Source: Veillonella denticariosi JCM 15641 (GTDB lineage: Bacteria; Bacillota; Negativicutes; Veillonellales; Veillonellaceae). Taken from it: a stretch of DNA of 64,000 nucleotides. Both the position numbers and the translations under genes were made by a program. Positions 38,953 through 47,718 of this stretch are shown one piece after another; the first letter of the stretch is position 1, and each line of letters begins with the position of its first letter. Location of the stretch: assembly GCF_002959855.1 (NCBI RefSeq), contig NZ_PPDB01000007.1, positions 372,001 to 436,000 of the forward strand, read 5' to 3'. The notes beneath the pieces are model-generated. The model was given only the letters and a program-made list of their open reading frames with translations. It ran no database searches and was not told the DNA's origin.

Positions 38953-39430
38953 GATTCATACCTTGTAAAGTCGCGGAAAAAGCTTCACGCATCAACATTT
39001 GTAAACGTTCATCCTGTCGTGTTTCATACAGAAATCCCAGAACCGCCTCAAAGGCGGTACTGCTGCGATACTCCTGAACAGAACTGCTTTTAGGGACATT
39101 CACATGACTGTTTCTGGCCCGTCTCGCTACAGCCTGTTCATCTTCCGTGAAAGTAGTCTCCAACACCTGCAACACCTTTGCTTGAGACCTTGCACAGATA
39201 AACTCGGTCACAATGGTGTGCAATACCTGCACCTTAGAAATATTCATCTGCACCACGCGCTCCCGAACGTACATTGAGTATACAGCATCCCCAATATAGG
39301 CGAGCATCACCGCATCCGCGCCAAGGGCATCCTCAATTGTACGACTGCGTAAATGCATGGGTTCTTTATCTAACTGATGTAATTTTTTAACGGCTTCATT
39401 TCTTAAGAACTGAAATTGTTTAAACTTCAC
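38945..39430 (-). CDS. mrnC: Mini-ribonuclease III
   Basis: Mini-III matures the ends of 23S rRNA in Firmicutes. The 161-residue protein has the RNase III catalytic core without a dsRNA-binding domain; the signature ALGADAVMLAYIGDAVYSMYVR includes the catalytic aspartate. The start is a GTG at 39430, 7 bases after GGTGG and overlapping the end of cysS by 11 bases. Upstream in-frame TTG codons lack a ribosome site. Confidence 0.9.
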   Translation of the reverse strand: MKFKQFQFLRNEAVKKLHQLDKEPMHLRSRTIEDALGADAVMLAYIGDAVYSMYVRERVVQMNISKVQVLHTIVTEFICARSQAKVLQVLETTFTEDEQAVARRARNSHVNVPKSSSVQEYRSSTAFEAVLGFLYETRQDERLQMLMREAFSATLQGMNHG

Positions 39431-40868
39431 GTTTTTTCCACCGTGCCCCTTGAGGAGAATCTTCAATAACAATACCGATATCCGATAGACGATCTCTGAT
39501 GCAGTCCGCCAATGCCCATTGTTTTTGATCTCGACAAGCCTGACGAACAGATAGGATAACTTGCATCAATTCTTCATATTCCGCAGCATTAGCACCGGTA
39601 TTACCTTCCCATGCCTTTTCAAGAACACCGATAATTTCCGTCATGAATTTAAAGATACGTTTTACTTCGGCAATAGCCTCTTGACATACAACGCCGTTAC
39701 GGCTTGAAACCTCCTGATAATAAATGTTGATTTCTTTTGCCAAGCCGAACATACTGGACGTAGCCAATGCCGTATTAAAATCATCGCTCATAGCGGCTTC
39801 AAATTCTTCTTCATACGTCTTCGCTCGAGCCAGTAAACGTTGCGCTTCATCACATTCGCCCGCTTCACAACCTTCCAAATACAATAGATTTTCAATAGCT
39901 GTACTTAAACGTTCCAAAGACTTATTAGCCTCTTCAAGACGTTCATCGGAGAAATCCAACGGACTTCTATAATGAGTACTCAACAAAAAGTACCGCAAAG
40001 CATCCGGACTATATTGCTCTAAAATATCTTTTACCAAGAAAAAGTTATTCAGAGATTTCGACATTTTTTCGGAGTTAATCGTGATAAACCCATTATGCAG
40101 CCAGTAACGTACTGCCGGATGTTGTCCGGAACAACCTTCGGACTGAGCGATTTCATTTTCATGATGAGGGAAGATCAAATCACTGCCGCCGCCATGGAAA
40201 TCAAATTCCGTACCGAGATATTTCTGGCTCATGGCGGAACATTCGATATGCCAGCCCGGACGACCGTTGCCCCACGGACTTTCCCAGTACGGTTCACCCG
40301 GTTTAGCAGCTTTCCATAAAGCGAAATCCATCGGATTATGTTTACGCCCGTCCACCTCAATACGAGCACCGGCTTCCATATCATCTAATGTACGTCCGGA
40401 TAATTCGCCATAATGATCGAATTTTTCAACGCTGTAATATACGTCGCCGTCAAGTTCATAGGCATACCCCTTTTCAATCAAGGTGCTGATCATGGCGATG
40501 ATATCATCAATATGTGTAGACACGCGAGGGTAAATATCCGCACGCTGTACACCAAGCGCATCCATCACCTCAAAGTAACTGTCGATATAACGATTTGCAA
40601 TAGTAACCCAAGATACGCCTTCCCCATTGGATGTATTAATAATTTTATCATCCACATCGGTGAAGTTTTGCACATATGTAACCTTATAGCCTACATGCTT
40701 CATATACCGGCGGATTACATCCCATGTTACGAACGGACGCGCATTACCGATATGAGGATGATTATATGGTGTTACACCACATACATACATCTTGGCTTCC
40801 CCCGGTGTTACAGGAGAGAACACCTCTTTTTGACGCGTCATAGTATTATAAACTGTAATTTCTCTCAT
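39420..40868 (-). CDS. cysS: Cysteinyl-tRNA synthetase
   Basis: The 482-residue class I synthetase has YVCGVTPYNHPHIGNARPF, which combines a zinc-ligand Cys and the HIGH motif, plus GWHIECSAMSQKYLG with further zinc ligands. The KMSKS motif is followed by LNNFF. The ATG at 40868 (MREITVYN) is preferred, GGAGG being 11 bases upstream; an in-frame ATG six codons earlier overlaps that site. Expression is controlled by a cysteine T-box. cysE, usually upstream in Bacillus, is absent here. Confidence 0.97.
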   Translation of the reverse strand: MREITVYNTMTRQKEVFSPVTPGEAKMYVCGVTPYNHPHIGNARPFVTWDVIRRYMKHVGYKVTYVQNFTDVDDKIINTSNGEGVSWVTIANRYIDSYFEVMDALGVQRADIYPRVSTHIDDIIAMISTLIEKGYAYELDGDVYYSVEKFDHYGELSGRTLDDMEAGARIEVDGRKHNPMDFALWKAAKPGEPYWESPWGNGRPGWHIECSAMSQKYLGTEFDFHGGGSDLIFPHHENEIAQSEGCSGQHPAVRYWLHNGFITINSEKMSKSLNNFFLVKDILEQYSPDALRYFLLSTHYRSPLDFSDERLEEANKSLERLSTAIENLLYLEGCEAGECDEAQRLLARAKTYEEEFEAAMSDDFNTALATSSMFGLAKEINIYYQEVSSRNGVVCQEAIAEVKRIFKFMTEIIGVLEKAWEGNTGANAAEYEELMQVILSVRQACRDQKQWALADCIRDRLSDIGIVIEDSPQGARWKKREV

Positions 40869-40900
40869 CGTTGCCGATGCCTCCATCTTTTATAAAATAA

Positions 40901-41147
40901 AAAAGACCCCTCATCTCATACAGAGACGATGGTCCGCGGTTCCACTCTGTTAGGTACATTCATACCCACTCGACGCATAACGGCGCGTGACCGGACAAAC
41001 CTACCTATAATCGGAATGTCAGCTCGTGAATGCATTTCATCTACCTATCCTTGGACCCTCCCACCATCGATCCTCGCTAAAAAGTTAGTTGTAGAGTACT
41101 TCTTTCAGTCTCAGCTATTAATATATAACCTATTTAAATATGTAATA
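40901..41147 (-). promoter_or_regulatory. Cysteine T-box leader with terminator
   Basis: The T-box AGAGTGGAACCGCGGACC lies at 40948-40931 on the minus strand, followed by a terminator hairpin with GACC...GGGTC arms and a TTTTTT tract (40934-40899). Uncharged tRNA-Cys would favour read-through into cysS. A TGC triplet in the leader (within GAAATGCATT) is a plausible specifier; the loop assignment is inferred. Confidence 0.92.
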
Positions 41148-41176
41148 ATTGTACCAATTACACCATATAATGTCAA
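41148..41176 (-). promoter_or_regulatory. Promoter of the cysS T-box transcript
   Basis: TTGACA (41176-41171) and TACAAT (41153-41148) are separated by 17 bases. Confidence 0.78.
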
Positions 41177-41188
41177 TGATAATACGAC

Positions 41189-41259
41189 AAATCCTCATCC
41201 GCGAAGATCATGTGCTTACCCTTTTAAACACAATAGAGTCATTCGAGAATGAGGATTAA
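41189..41259. repeat. Long imperfect inverted repeat between the BASS gene and the cysS promoter
   Basis: The arms AAATCCTCATCCGCGAA (41189-41205) and TTCGAGAATGAGGATTAA (41242-41259) pair with few mismatches. They enclose about 36 bases in which TGTG and CACA can also pair. There is no good T tract on either strand. It may act as a weak terminator after the BASS gene or as a regulatory element of cysS. Confidence 0.4.
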
Positions 41260-41283
41260 CATCGTTTTACATTATCTATCAAA

Positions 41284-42237
41284 TTATGCTTTTTCCAACT
41301 TTTCCCGATCATCATGCTTACGGCATATACCGGCAAAAATAGATCCTGTAAAGTTATGAATAATAGAAAATACCGCACCGGCCACAGCCGCTTGAGGTGT
41401 AAAATGTTTCATAGCTAGAGACACAGATAATGCTGAATTCTGCATCGCCACTTCAATCTGCATAGCGCGTCGAGAAGAGACATCTATACTGAGGATTTTA
41501 CACACCACATATGTCACTACATAACCGCTTAAATTCTGTACTAGACAAGCTACAAAAATAATGATGCCCGTTTCAGCGATACGTTGTTGATTGACAGCTG
41601 TAACCGCTGCTAGGATAAGCAATACAGCGATAGCGGCAATAGTAGGACAGACGGATTTAACCGGTTCAATCTTTACACCAATAAAATAGTTTAATACTAT
41701 ACCTAAGATAATCGGTACCAATACAATCTTTATGATTGAAATTAACATTGGCATAAATGCTATTTCAATCGATGATGTAACTCCTGCATATAATACTACG
41801 AATAATGGAGTTAACACCGGTGCTAATAAGGTTGATACTGTCGTAGCCGATACGGACAACGGCACATTACCGTTAGCCAAGAAGGTCATAACATTGGATG
41901 CGGTGCCGCCCGGGCAGGCACCTAATAAAATAAATCCGATAGCTATTTCCGGAGGAAAATTAAATGCTATACCAACCAAGAAGCCTGCTAGAGGCATCCA
42001 TAAAAATTGAATGACAGAAACTAAAATAACCTTTAAAGGTTGTTTAAATACATCAATGAAAACTTGAGCTGTCAATGTCAATCCCATTGCAAACATGACA
42101 AATTGTAACATATATGCCACATACGGCGTCATCCATGCAAAGAAATTCGGTAGCAAATAGGCTATAACAGCCGTTAACAACACGATCCAGGACAGATAAC
42201 TATTAAATAAGCGATTCACGGAATGAACAAATTGCAT
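41284..42237 (-). CDS. Bile acid:sodium symporter (BASS) family transporter
   Basis: The 317-residue membrane protein has nine or ten helices. Conserved blocks include MFAMGLTLTAQVF, GFILLGACPGGTASNVMTFLANGNVPLSV (the sodium-site crossover helix region) and EVAMQNSALSVSLAMKHF. Bacterial members transport organic anions with sodium; pantoate and keto-acids are examples. The substrate is unknown here. The ATG at 42237 (MQFVHS) is used. It lies between the gltX terminator and the cysS T-box, probably as a single-gene unit. Confidence 0.9.
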   Translation of the reverse strand: MQFVHSVNRLFNSYLSWIVLLTAVIAYLLPNFFAWMTPYVAYMLQFVMFAMGLTLTAQVFIDVFKQPLKVILVSVIQFLWMPLAGFLVGIAFNFPPEIAIGFILLGACPGGTASNVMTFLANGNVPLSVSATTVSTLLAPVLTPLFVVLYAGVTSSIEIAFMPMLISIIKIVLVPIILGIVLNYFIGVKIEPVKSVCPTIAAIAVLLILAAVTAVNQQRIAETGIIIFVACLVQNLSGYVVTYVVCKILSIDVSSRRAMQIEVAMQNSALSVSLAMKHFTPQAAVAGAVFSIIHNFTGSIFAGICRKHDDREKLEKA

Positions 42238-42310
42238 TATATACACTCACTTTCAAAAAAATCAAATAAAACACGCCGATAATTATAGCAAATATATAAC
42301 GGTAACACAA

Positions 42311-42350
42311 GAAAGCCTCTTATAAACTATATGTTCATAAGAGGCTTCTT
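42311..42350 (-). terminator. Rho-independent terminator after gltX
   Basis: AAGCCTCTTAT and ATAAGAGGCTT arms around a 14-base loop are followed by TTCTTGTG on the minus strand. Confidence 0.8.
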
Positions 42351-42371
42351 AATATCATATTATCTTAAGTA

Positions 42372-43841
42372 TTATTTTGTAAGGTTCCCCGCAGAATCCA
42401 AACGATGTAAGCATCGTTCTTTACCGAGTAATGTTACGATATTATTCAAATCCGGACCATGCATTTGACCTGTTAAGGCAACGCGAATCGGCATGAATAC
42501 AAACTTACCTTTTAAAGATGTTTCCTTCATAACCGCCTTGATAGTTGCCTTTACAGCATCCGGCGTAATTTCATCCAATGCGGACAAAGCATTACGGAAT
42601 GCAGTCAATACAGTCGGAGCGGATTCCTCATTCAGAACGGCACGTAATTCTTCTTCGTGACCTTCTTCAAGGAACACCGTATCCACCATGAACATCCCCA
42701 CATGATCCTTGATTTGTGCACCAAAGCTGATATGATCGCGGAATGTGGAGCATAACAATGTTAAATGATCTATATCCGCTTGATTTAAACTATCAGGAGC
42801 CAGTCCGACTTCCTTTAAATGCGGTAAGCAAAGATGGAACAGTTCTTCATCAGTTAAGTTCTTCATATAATGGAAATTGATGTGGTTCAACTTGTCGATA
42901 TCGAATACGGCCGGATTTTTCGCAACCCGATCCATAGAGAAGGCTTCAATTAACTCATCAGGCGTGAAGAATTCATTTTCCCCTTCCGGAGCCCAGCCTA
43001 ACAATGCCAAAAAGTTCACCAAAGCTTCCGGTAAATAGCCTAATTGTTTATATTGCTCTACCGATGTAGCGCCGTGACGTTTGGACATCTTCTTATAATC
43101 CTTGCCGAGAATAAGGGAAATGTGACCGAATGTGGGAATATCCCATCCTAAAGCTTCATAAATAGCCATCTGACGAGGCGTATTGGATAAATGTTCCTCC
43201 GCCCGGATAACATGGGTGATCCCCATCATGTGGTCATCCATAACTACGGCAAAATTATATACGGGAATACCGTCAGATTTAACGATAACAAAGTCACCCA
43301 CCCCATTGGATTCGAAGGATACATGACCACGTACCATATCATCAAAGGCATAGGTCTTGTTCAACGGAACACGCAAACGGATCGTCGGTTTGCGGCCTTC
43401 CGCAATATATTTTGCCTTTGTTTCTTCATCTAAATGTTCACAATGACCGTTATATTTAGGTGTTTCTCCACGGGCCATCTGCTCTTGCCGTACTTCTTCA
43501 AGTTCTTCCTGTGTGCAGTAACATTCATAAGCTTTGCCTTCATCCAGTAGACGTTGTGTTACCGCTTTATATAGTTCTAATCGTTCTGTCTGACGATACG
43601 GACCGTTATCACCGCCCACATCGATTCCTTCATCCCAGTCCATGCCGAGCCATTTCAAAGAAGCCTTGATATTTTCTTCACTTTCACGAGTGGAACGGGT
43701 TAAATCCGTATCTTCGATGCGCAATACGAATGTCCCTTTTTCCTTACGTGCCAATAGCCAGTTAAACAATGCGGAACGGGCGCCACCGATATGAAACGGC
43801 CCCGTAGGACTTGGAGCAAAACGAACTTTCATGGAACTCAT
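42372..43841 (-). CDS. gltX: Glutamyl-tRNA synthetase
   Basis: The 489-residue class I synthetase begins KVRFAPSPTGPFHIGGARSA with the HIGH-equivalent HIGG, and has KKMSKRHGATSVEQYK as the KMSKS-equivalent. A C-terminal anticodon-binding domain follows. Because gatCAB is present, it may be non-discriminating and also charge tRNA-Gln; the sequence alone does not prove this. AAGGAGAGG lies 7 bases before the ATG. It overlaps the ispDF stop by one base (TAATG). Confidence 0.97.
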   Translation of the reverse strand: MSSMKVRFAPSPTGPFHIGGARSALFNWLLARKEKGTFVLRIEDTDLTRSTRESEENIKASLKWLGMDWDEGIDVGGDNGPYRQTERLELYKAVTQRLLDEGKAYECYCTQEELEEVRQEQMARGETPKYNGHCEHLDEETKAKYIAEGRKPTIRLRVPLNKTYAFDDMVRGHVSFESNGVGDFVIVKSDGIPVYNFAVVMDDHMMGITHVIRAEEHLSNTPRQMAIYEALGWDIPTFGHISLILGKDYKKMSKRHGATSVEQYKQLGYLPEALVNFLALLGWAPEGENEFFTPDELIEAFSMDRVAKNPAVFDIDKLNHINFHYMKNLTDEELFHLCLPHLKEVGLAPDSLNQADIDHLTLLCSTFRDHISFGAQIKDHVGMFMVDTVFLEEGHEEELRAVLNEESAPTVLTAFRNALSALDEITPDAVKATIKAVMKETSLKGKFVFMPIRVALTGQMHGPDLNNIVTLLGKERCLHRLDSAGNLTK

Positions 43842-45019
43842 TATAAAACCTCTCCTTCATATACAGAAACGACAGCCTGAGCGGCAATGCCTTCACGGCG
43901 ACCTATAGCCCCTAACATCTCATTGGTTGTCGCTTTAATACTAATGCGTTCTAATGGTATGTGCAGCACCGATTGCAGGTTTGTCTTCATATCATCGATA
44001 TGAGGCTTTAATTTCGGTGTTTCAGAAATAACCATAATATCTATATTATAGGCTTCAAACCCCCGTTCTTTCAATAAGGAATTCACTTTGCCCAGTAAAA
44101 GTAAACTTGAAATCCCCTTATATTGATCATCTTCCGGCGGGAAATAATAACCGATATCTCGAAGTCCTGCAGCCCCCAGCATAGCATCCATCAACGCATG
44201 AATGAGCACATCCGCATCGGAATGTCCATCAGGTCCCACATCCGATTCGATGTGAACACCGCCTAATATACAGGGACGCCCTGCTTTTAACTGATGAATA
44301 TCATAACCGAATCCAACGCGCATACACTTCTCCTCAATCCCCAAATACCGCTTTGCCACAGCTATATCATTAGGGGTCGTCACCTTTATATTACAGTAAT
44401 CACCATCTACGATATGTACCGGCTTACCTAAATATTCTACAAGAGACACATCATCCGTTCCAAGGAATGCATCATCGCTCGCCTTCTGGTAGGCCTCCTG
44501 AAATAGTTCCTTCTGAAAGCCTTGCGGCGTCTGTATCTGATAAAGCTCGCTGCGTATCAATGTTTCTACGACCTCATGATTATTATCGATGCGCTTAATC
44601 GTATCCGTAGCAGGCACACCTACCGTGGCGGCCCCATATTTACGGGCGGCATCAACAACGGACTCAAACATATCTGTCGTCGCCAGAGGACGGGCTCCGT
44701 CATGCACAATAATGATAGAACTTTCATTAGAAACGACCTTAAGGCCACAGCCTACGGAATCCTGACGCTCCGAACCGCCCGTTACGATACGCGTAGGTAC
44801 AGATATGTCAAGAGATTCTATATGATTCGCCATATACTTCTCTTCACCGTCAGCAACCACTAAAATAATTTCACCAAGACCTTTAATCCTTGCCACCTGT
44901 TGTAAGGTACGTTGAATAATGGAATAGTTTCCTAAAGGGATAAATATTTTATTCTCCTTATATACCATACGCCGACCTGCACCGGCGGCTAGAACGATAC
45001 AGCTAATCTCCTTGTCCAT
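43841..45019 (-). CDS. ispDF: Bifunctional IspD/IspF isoprenoid synthesis enzyme
   Basis: The fusion catalyses two steps of the non-mevalonate (MEP) pathway: MEP cytidylyltransferase and MEcPP synthase. Residues 1-225 are IspD, with the nucleotide loop IVLAAGAGRRM, VHDGARPL and the T-D-I-K block ATDTIKRI. Residues 232-392 are IspF, with GFGYDIHQLKAGRPCILGG, DGHSDADVLIHALMDA and ISIKATTNEMLGAIGRREG. The two genes are separate in Bacillus at the same locus. The ATG at 45019 overlaps the upstream gene by 17 bases; GGGGGA precedes it. Confidence 0.96.
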   Translation of the reverse strand: MDKEISCIVLAAGAGRRMVYKENKIFIPLGNYSIIQRTLQQVARIKGLGEIILVVADGEEKYMANHIESLDISVPTRIVTGGSERQDSVGCGLKVVSNESSIIIVHDGARPLATTDMFESVVDAARKYGAATVGVPATDTIKRIDNNHEVVETLIRSELYQIQTPQGFQKELFQEAYQKASDDAFLGTDDVSLVEYLGKPVHIVDGDYCNIKVTTPNDIAVAKRYLGIEEKCMRVGFGYDIHQLKAGRPCILGGVHIESDVGPDGHSDADVLIHALMDAMLGAAGLRDIGYYFPPEDDQYKGISSLLLLGKVNSLLKERGFEAYNIDIMVISETPKLKPHIDDMKTNLQSVLHIPLERISIKATTNEMLGAIGRREGIAAQAVVSVYEGEVL

Positions 45020-46154
45020 GTTGTCCCCCGTCGACACGAGCAAAAATCATACGACCCGCACTCGTCTGTAAAATCGATGTAACCATGACCTCCACAGACT
45101 GACCTACGTACGGTCTGCCATCCTCAACGACAATCATCGTACCATCATCGAGATAGGCCACACCTTGATGAATCTCCTTACCCTCTTTCATAATCTGAAC
45201 GCGAATCCATTCACCCGCAATAAGAGCCGGCTTTAGTACATTCGCCAATTCATTAAGATTCAAGACCGTAATACCTTGAACACGGGCCACCTTATTGAGG
45301 TTGAAATCGTTAGTCATCAATTTCCACTGCTTATCAAGGGCGAGACGCATCAATTTAGAATCCACCTCGGTTAAATCATCGTAATCGTCTTCGACAACCT
45401 CAATCGCTACATTGTTAGCATCCTGCATCTCCTTTAAAATATCAAGACCGCGACGACCTCGATTGCGCTTTGTAGCATCGGCGGAATCCGAAATAATTTG
45501 TAATTCATTCAATACAAAAAGAGGTACCACAAGAGGGCCTTCAATAAAGCCGGTTCCGCACAATTCCTTGATACGGCCATCAATAATTACGGATGTATCT
45601 AATAATTTTGGCGTACTTTCAGATTTATCATTCTTATGATTGGAAAACATTTTAAAGCGCCCCGGTTTCTTCGTCCCATCCTCGCGCCACTGCTGTACAT
45701 AGTTCAGATAAATTTCAGGCCCCTTACGAGCCATAATTTTAAGTCCGCTATACCCGAAAATGGCACTCAAAATGATTGGAATATAAGGTCCGATTATAGG
45801 CACCTGATTAAATGCGACACCGATTAAATTTGCAATAATAAGACCGAATAATAAACCGATGGTGCCCGCAATTAATTCTTGGTTCGGAATGTGTGAAAGA
45901 ACCCGTTCCAAACGTTTAGAAACAACTAAACCCTGCTTCAAAATAAATGATGAAACTAAATACCCAATAATTACACCTAGCACCGTACCGAAAATCAGAA
46001 CTCCAAGCCGAGCAACGGTCAATGACATATCCCCAAAAGTCTCGAATTGTGATACCAAATACGGATCGATAATCGGTGCTAATGTGTCCATTCCGACGTA
46101 GGCGGCCGTGCCCACAAGAATGGCAATAACATAACGTAAAATGCGATAAATCAT
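45003..46154 (-). CDS. PIN/TRAM-domain membrane protein (YacL-like)
   Basis: The 383-residue protein has four N-terminal membrane helices (residues about 4-150, e.g. VLIFGTVLGVIIGYLVSSFIL and IPIILSAIFGYSG). A cytoplasmic PIN-domain follows (KLLDTSVIIDGRI, with acidic residues at EVDSKLMRLA and LMTNDFNLN), then a TRAM domain (GEWIRVQIMKEGKEIHQGVAYLDDGTMIVVEDG). The PIN acidic residues suggest RNase activity; the role is not established. ATG 46154 has AGGAGGTGA upstream. In Bacillus, disA lies between radA and this gene; here it is missing. Confidence 0.93.
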   Translation of the reverse strand: MIYRILRYVIAILVGTAAYVGMDTLAPIIDPYLVSQFETFGDMSLTVARLGVLIFGTVLGVIIGYLVSSFILKQGLVVSKRLERVLSHIPNQELIAGTIGLLFGLIIANLIGVAFNQVPIIGPYIPIILSAIFGYSGLKIMARKGPEIYLNYVQQWREDGTKKPGRFKMFSNHKNDKSESTPKLLDTSVIIDGRIKELCGTGFIEGPLVVPLFVLNELQIISDSADATKRNRGRRGLDILKEMQDANNVAIEVVEDDYDDLTEVDSKLMRLALDKQWKLMTNDFNLNKVARVQGITVLNLNELANVLKPALIAGEWIRVQIMKEGKEIHQGVAYLDDGTMIVVEDGRPYVGQSVEVMVTSILQTSAGRMIFARVDGGQHGQGD

Positions 46155-46169
46155 CAAATCACCTCCTAA

Positions 46170-47543
46170 TTAAGAAAATACCAGCTGCATCGCTTCTGTG
46201 ATAGATTTGACGCCGCGAATCTGAATGGATTTATCATTATCCTTGATCTGTTTATAATTACCGTCAGGAATAATAAACTTAGTAAAGCCTAATTTCTTCG
46301 CCTCATTGATGCGCTGTTCAATGCGCGGTATGCTTCTAACATTGCCGGTCAGACCTACTTCACCGAGTATAACCATATCTGTCGGTACAATGCGATTTTT
46401 TAAATTAGACACAATCGCCACAGCCATAGATAAGTCACAGGCCGGTTCATTTACCTTGAGACCTCCGATGACATTTACATATACATCTTTATTACCAAGT
46501 GTAAAACCGCAACGTTTTTCAAGGACCGCCAGCAATACGATGAGTCGATTTAAATCATAGCCGATAGCCGTCCTTCGCGGCATACCGAATGCGGTAGTCA
46601 CCACTAAACTTTGCACCTCCACTAAAATCGGTCGAACCCCTTCAAGATAAATCATAACGGCACTGCCGCTTTCTTCATCGGAGCGCTCCGCCAGTAAAGA
46701 GGCAGATGGATTGGATAATTCCTGTAAACCTTCCTCCACCATCGCAAAGATTCCCGTTTCGGATGTGGAACCGAAACGATTTTTAATGGATCTCAAAATT
46801 CTGAATTGATACGATCGTTCGCCTTCAAAGTAAAGTACTACGTCAACCATATGCTCCAGCATTCGAGGTCCCGCAATATTTCCATCCTTTGTTACATGTC
46901 CGATGATAACCGTCGGAATGTTGCGTTCTTTACAGAACCTGAGTAAGCGTGACGTGCATTCGCGCACCTGACTGACACTGCCGGGTGCAGCATCAATATC
47001 CGCAGTATACATTGTCTGAATAGAATCGATAACAAGTAATGACGGCATCAATGAATCCGCTTGATCCAGAATATAATCCAAATCCGTATCCGCTATGACC
47101 TGTAATCGTTCACTGTTGATATGTAATCTCTCGGCACGTAATTTTAGCTGTAATTGCGATTCTTCACCCGATGCATACAGAACGGTTCCCACCGTATCGG
47201 CAATTTGTTGCGATACCTGTAAAAGTAAAGTCGATTTACCGATACCCGGATCTCCACCGAGCAGCATCAATGCACCCGGTACTATGCCGCCCCCTAAAAC
47301 GCGGTCAATTTCAGAAAAGGTCGTCGATATGCGTACAATGGAGGATAGCTCGATATCCGGTAATGCCGTCGGTTTTACGGACTGCTGTCCGATACTGCGA
47401 CCCGGCGTACGACTATGCTTCGTTTCTTTTACAATTTCCTCAACCAGAGTATTCCATTCACCGCATTGCGGACATCGTCCCATCCATTTTGACGATTCGG
47501 CCCCGCAATTTTGACAGAAAAATACAGATTTTGCTTTTGCCAT
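46170..47543 (-). CDS. radA: DNA repair protein RadA
   Basis: A RecA-like ATPase for branch migration in recombination and transformation. The 457 residues have an N-terminal C4 zinc finger (CQNCGAESSKWMGRCPQCGEWNT), Walker A GGDPGIGKSTLLLQVS, the RadA-specific KNRFG motif and a C-terminal Lon-protease-like domain (YVNVIGGLKVNEPACDLSMA). It starts only about 33 bases after the clpC terminator hairpin. Confidence 0.97.
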   Translation of the reverse strand: MAKAKSVFFCQNCGAESSKWMGRCPQCGEWNTLVEEIVKETKHSRTPGRSIGQQSVKPTALPDIELSSIVRISTTFSEIDRVLGGGIVPGALMLLGGDPGIGKSTLLLQVSQQIADTVGTVLYASGEESQLQLKLRAERLHINSERLQVIADTDLDYILDQADSLMPSLLVIDSIQTMYTADIDAAPGSVSQVRECTSRLLRFCKERNIPTVIIGHVTKDGNIAGPRMLEHMVDVVLYFEGERSYQFRILRSIKNRFGSTSETGIFAMVEEGLQELSNPSASLLAERSDEESGSAVMIYLEGVRPILVEVQSLVVTTAFGMPRRTAIGYDLNRLIVLLAVLEKRCGFTLGNKDVYVNVIGGLKVNEPACDLSMAVAIVSNLKNRIVPTDMVILGEVGLTGNVRSIPRIEQRINEAKKLGFTKFIIPDGNYKQIKDNDKSIQIRGVKSITEAMQLVFS

Positions 47544-47573
47544 AACCCCTCAAATACTTTCACGATAGATATA

Positions 47574-47610
47574 AAAAAGGTCATGAATGATAATCATTCA
47601 TGACCTTTGT
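47574..47610 (-). terminator. Rho-independent terminator after clpC, directly before radA
   Basis: A perfect 15-bp stem (AAAGGTCATGAATGA and its complement) with a 3-base loop is followed by TTTTTTATATC on the minus strand. Confidence 0.93.
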
Positions 47611-47718
47611 GCATAATTTTACTACAAGTGGTCAACTATTATCATCTAATAGTATACCATTTAAGCTCTATATTTTATATGAAAGCTTATAAATAACCGC
47701 ATAATCTATTGAATTATA

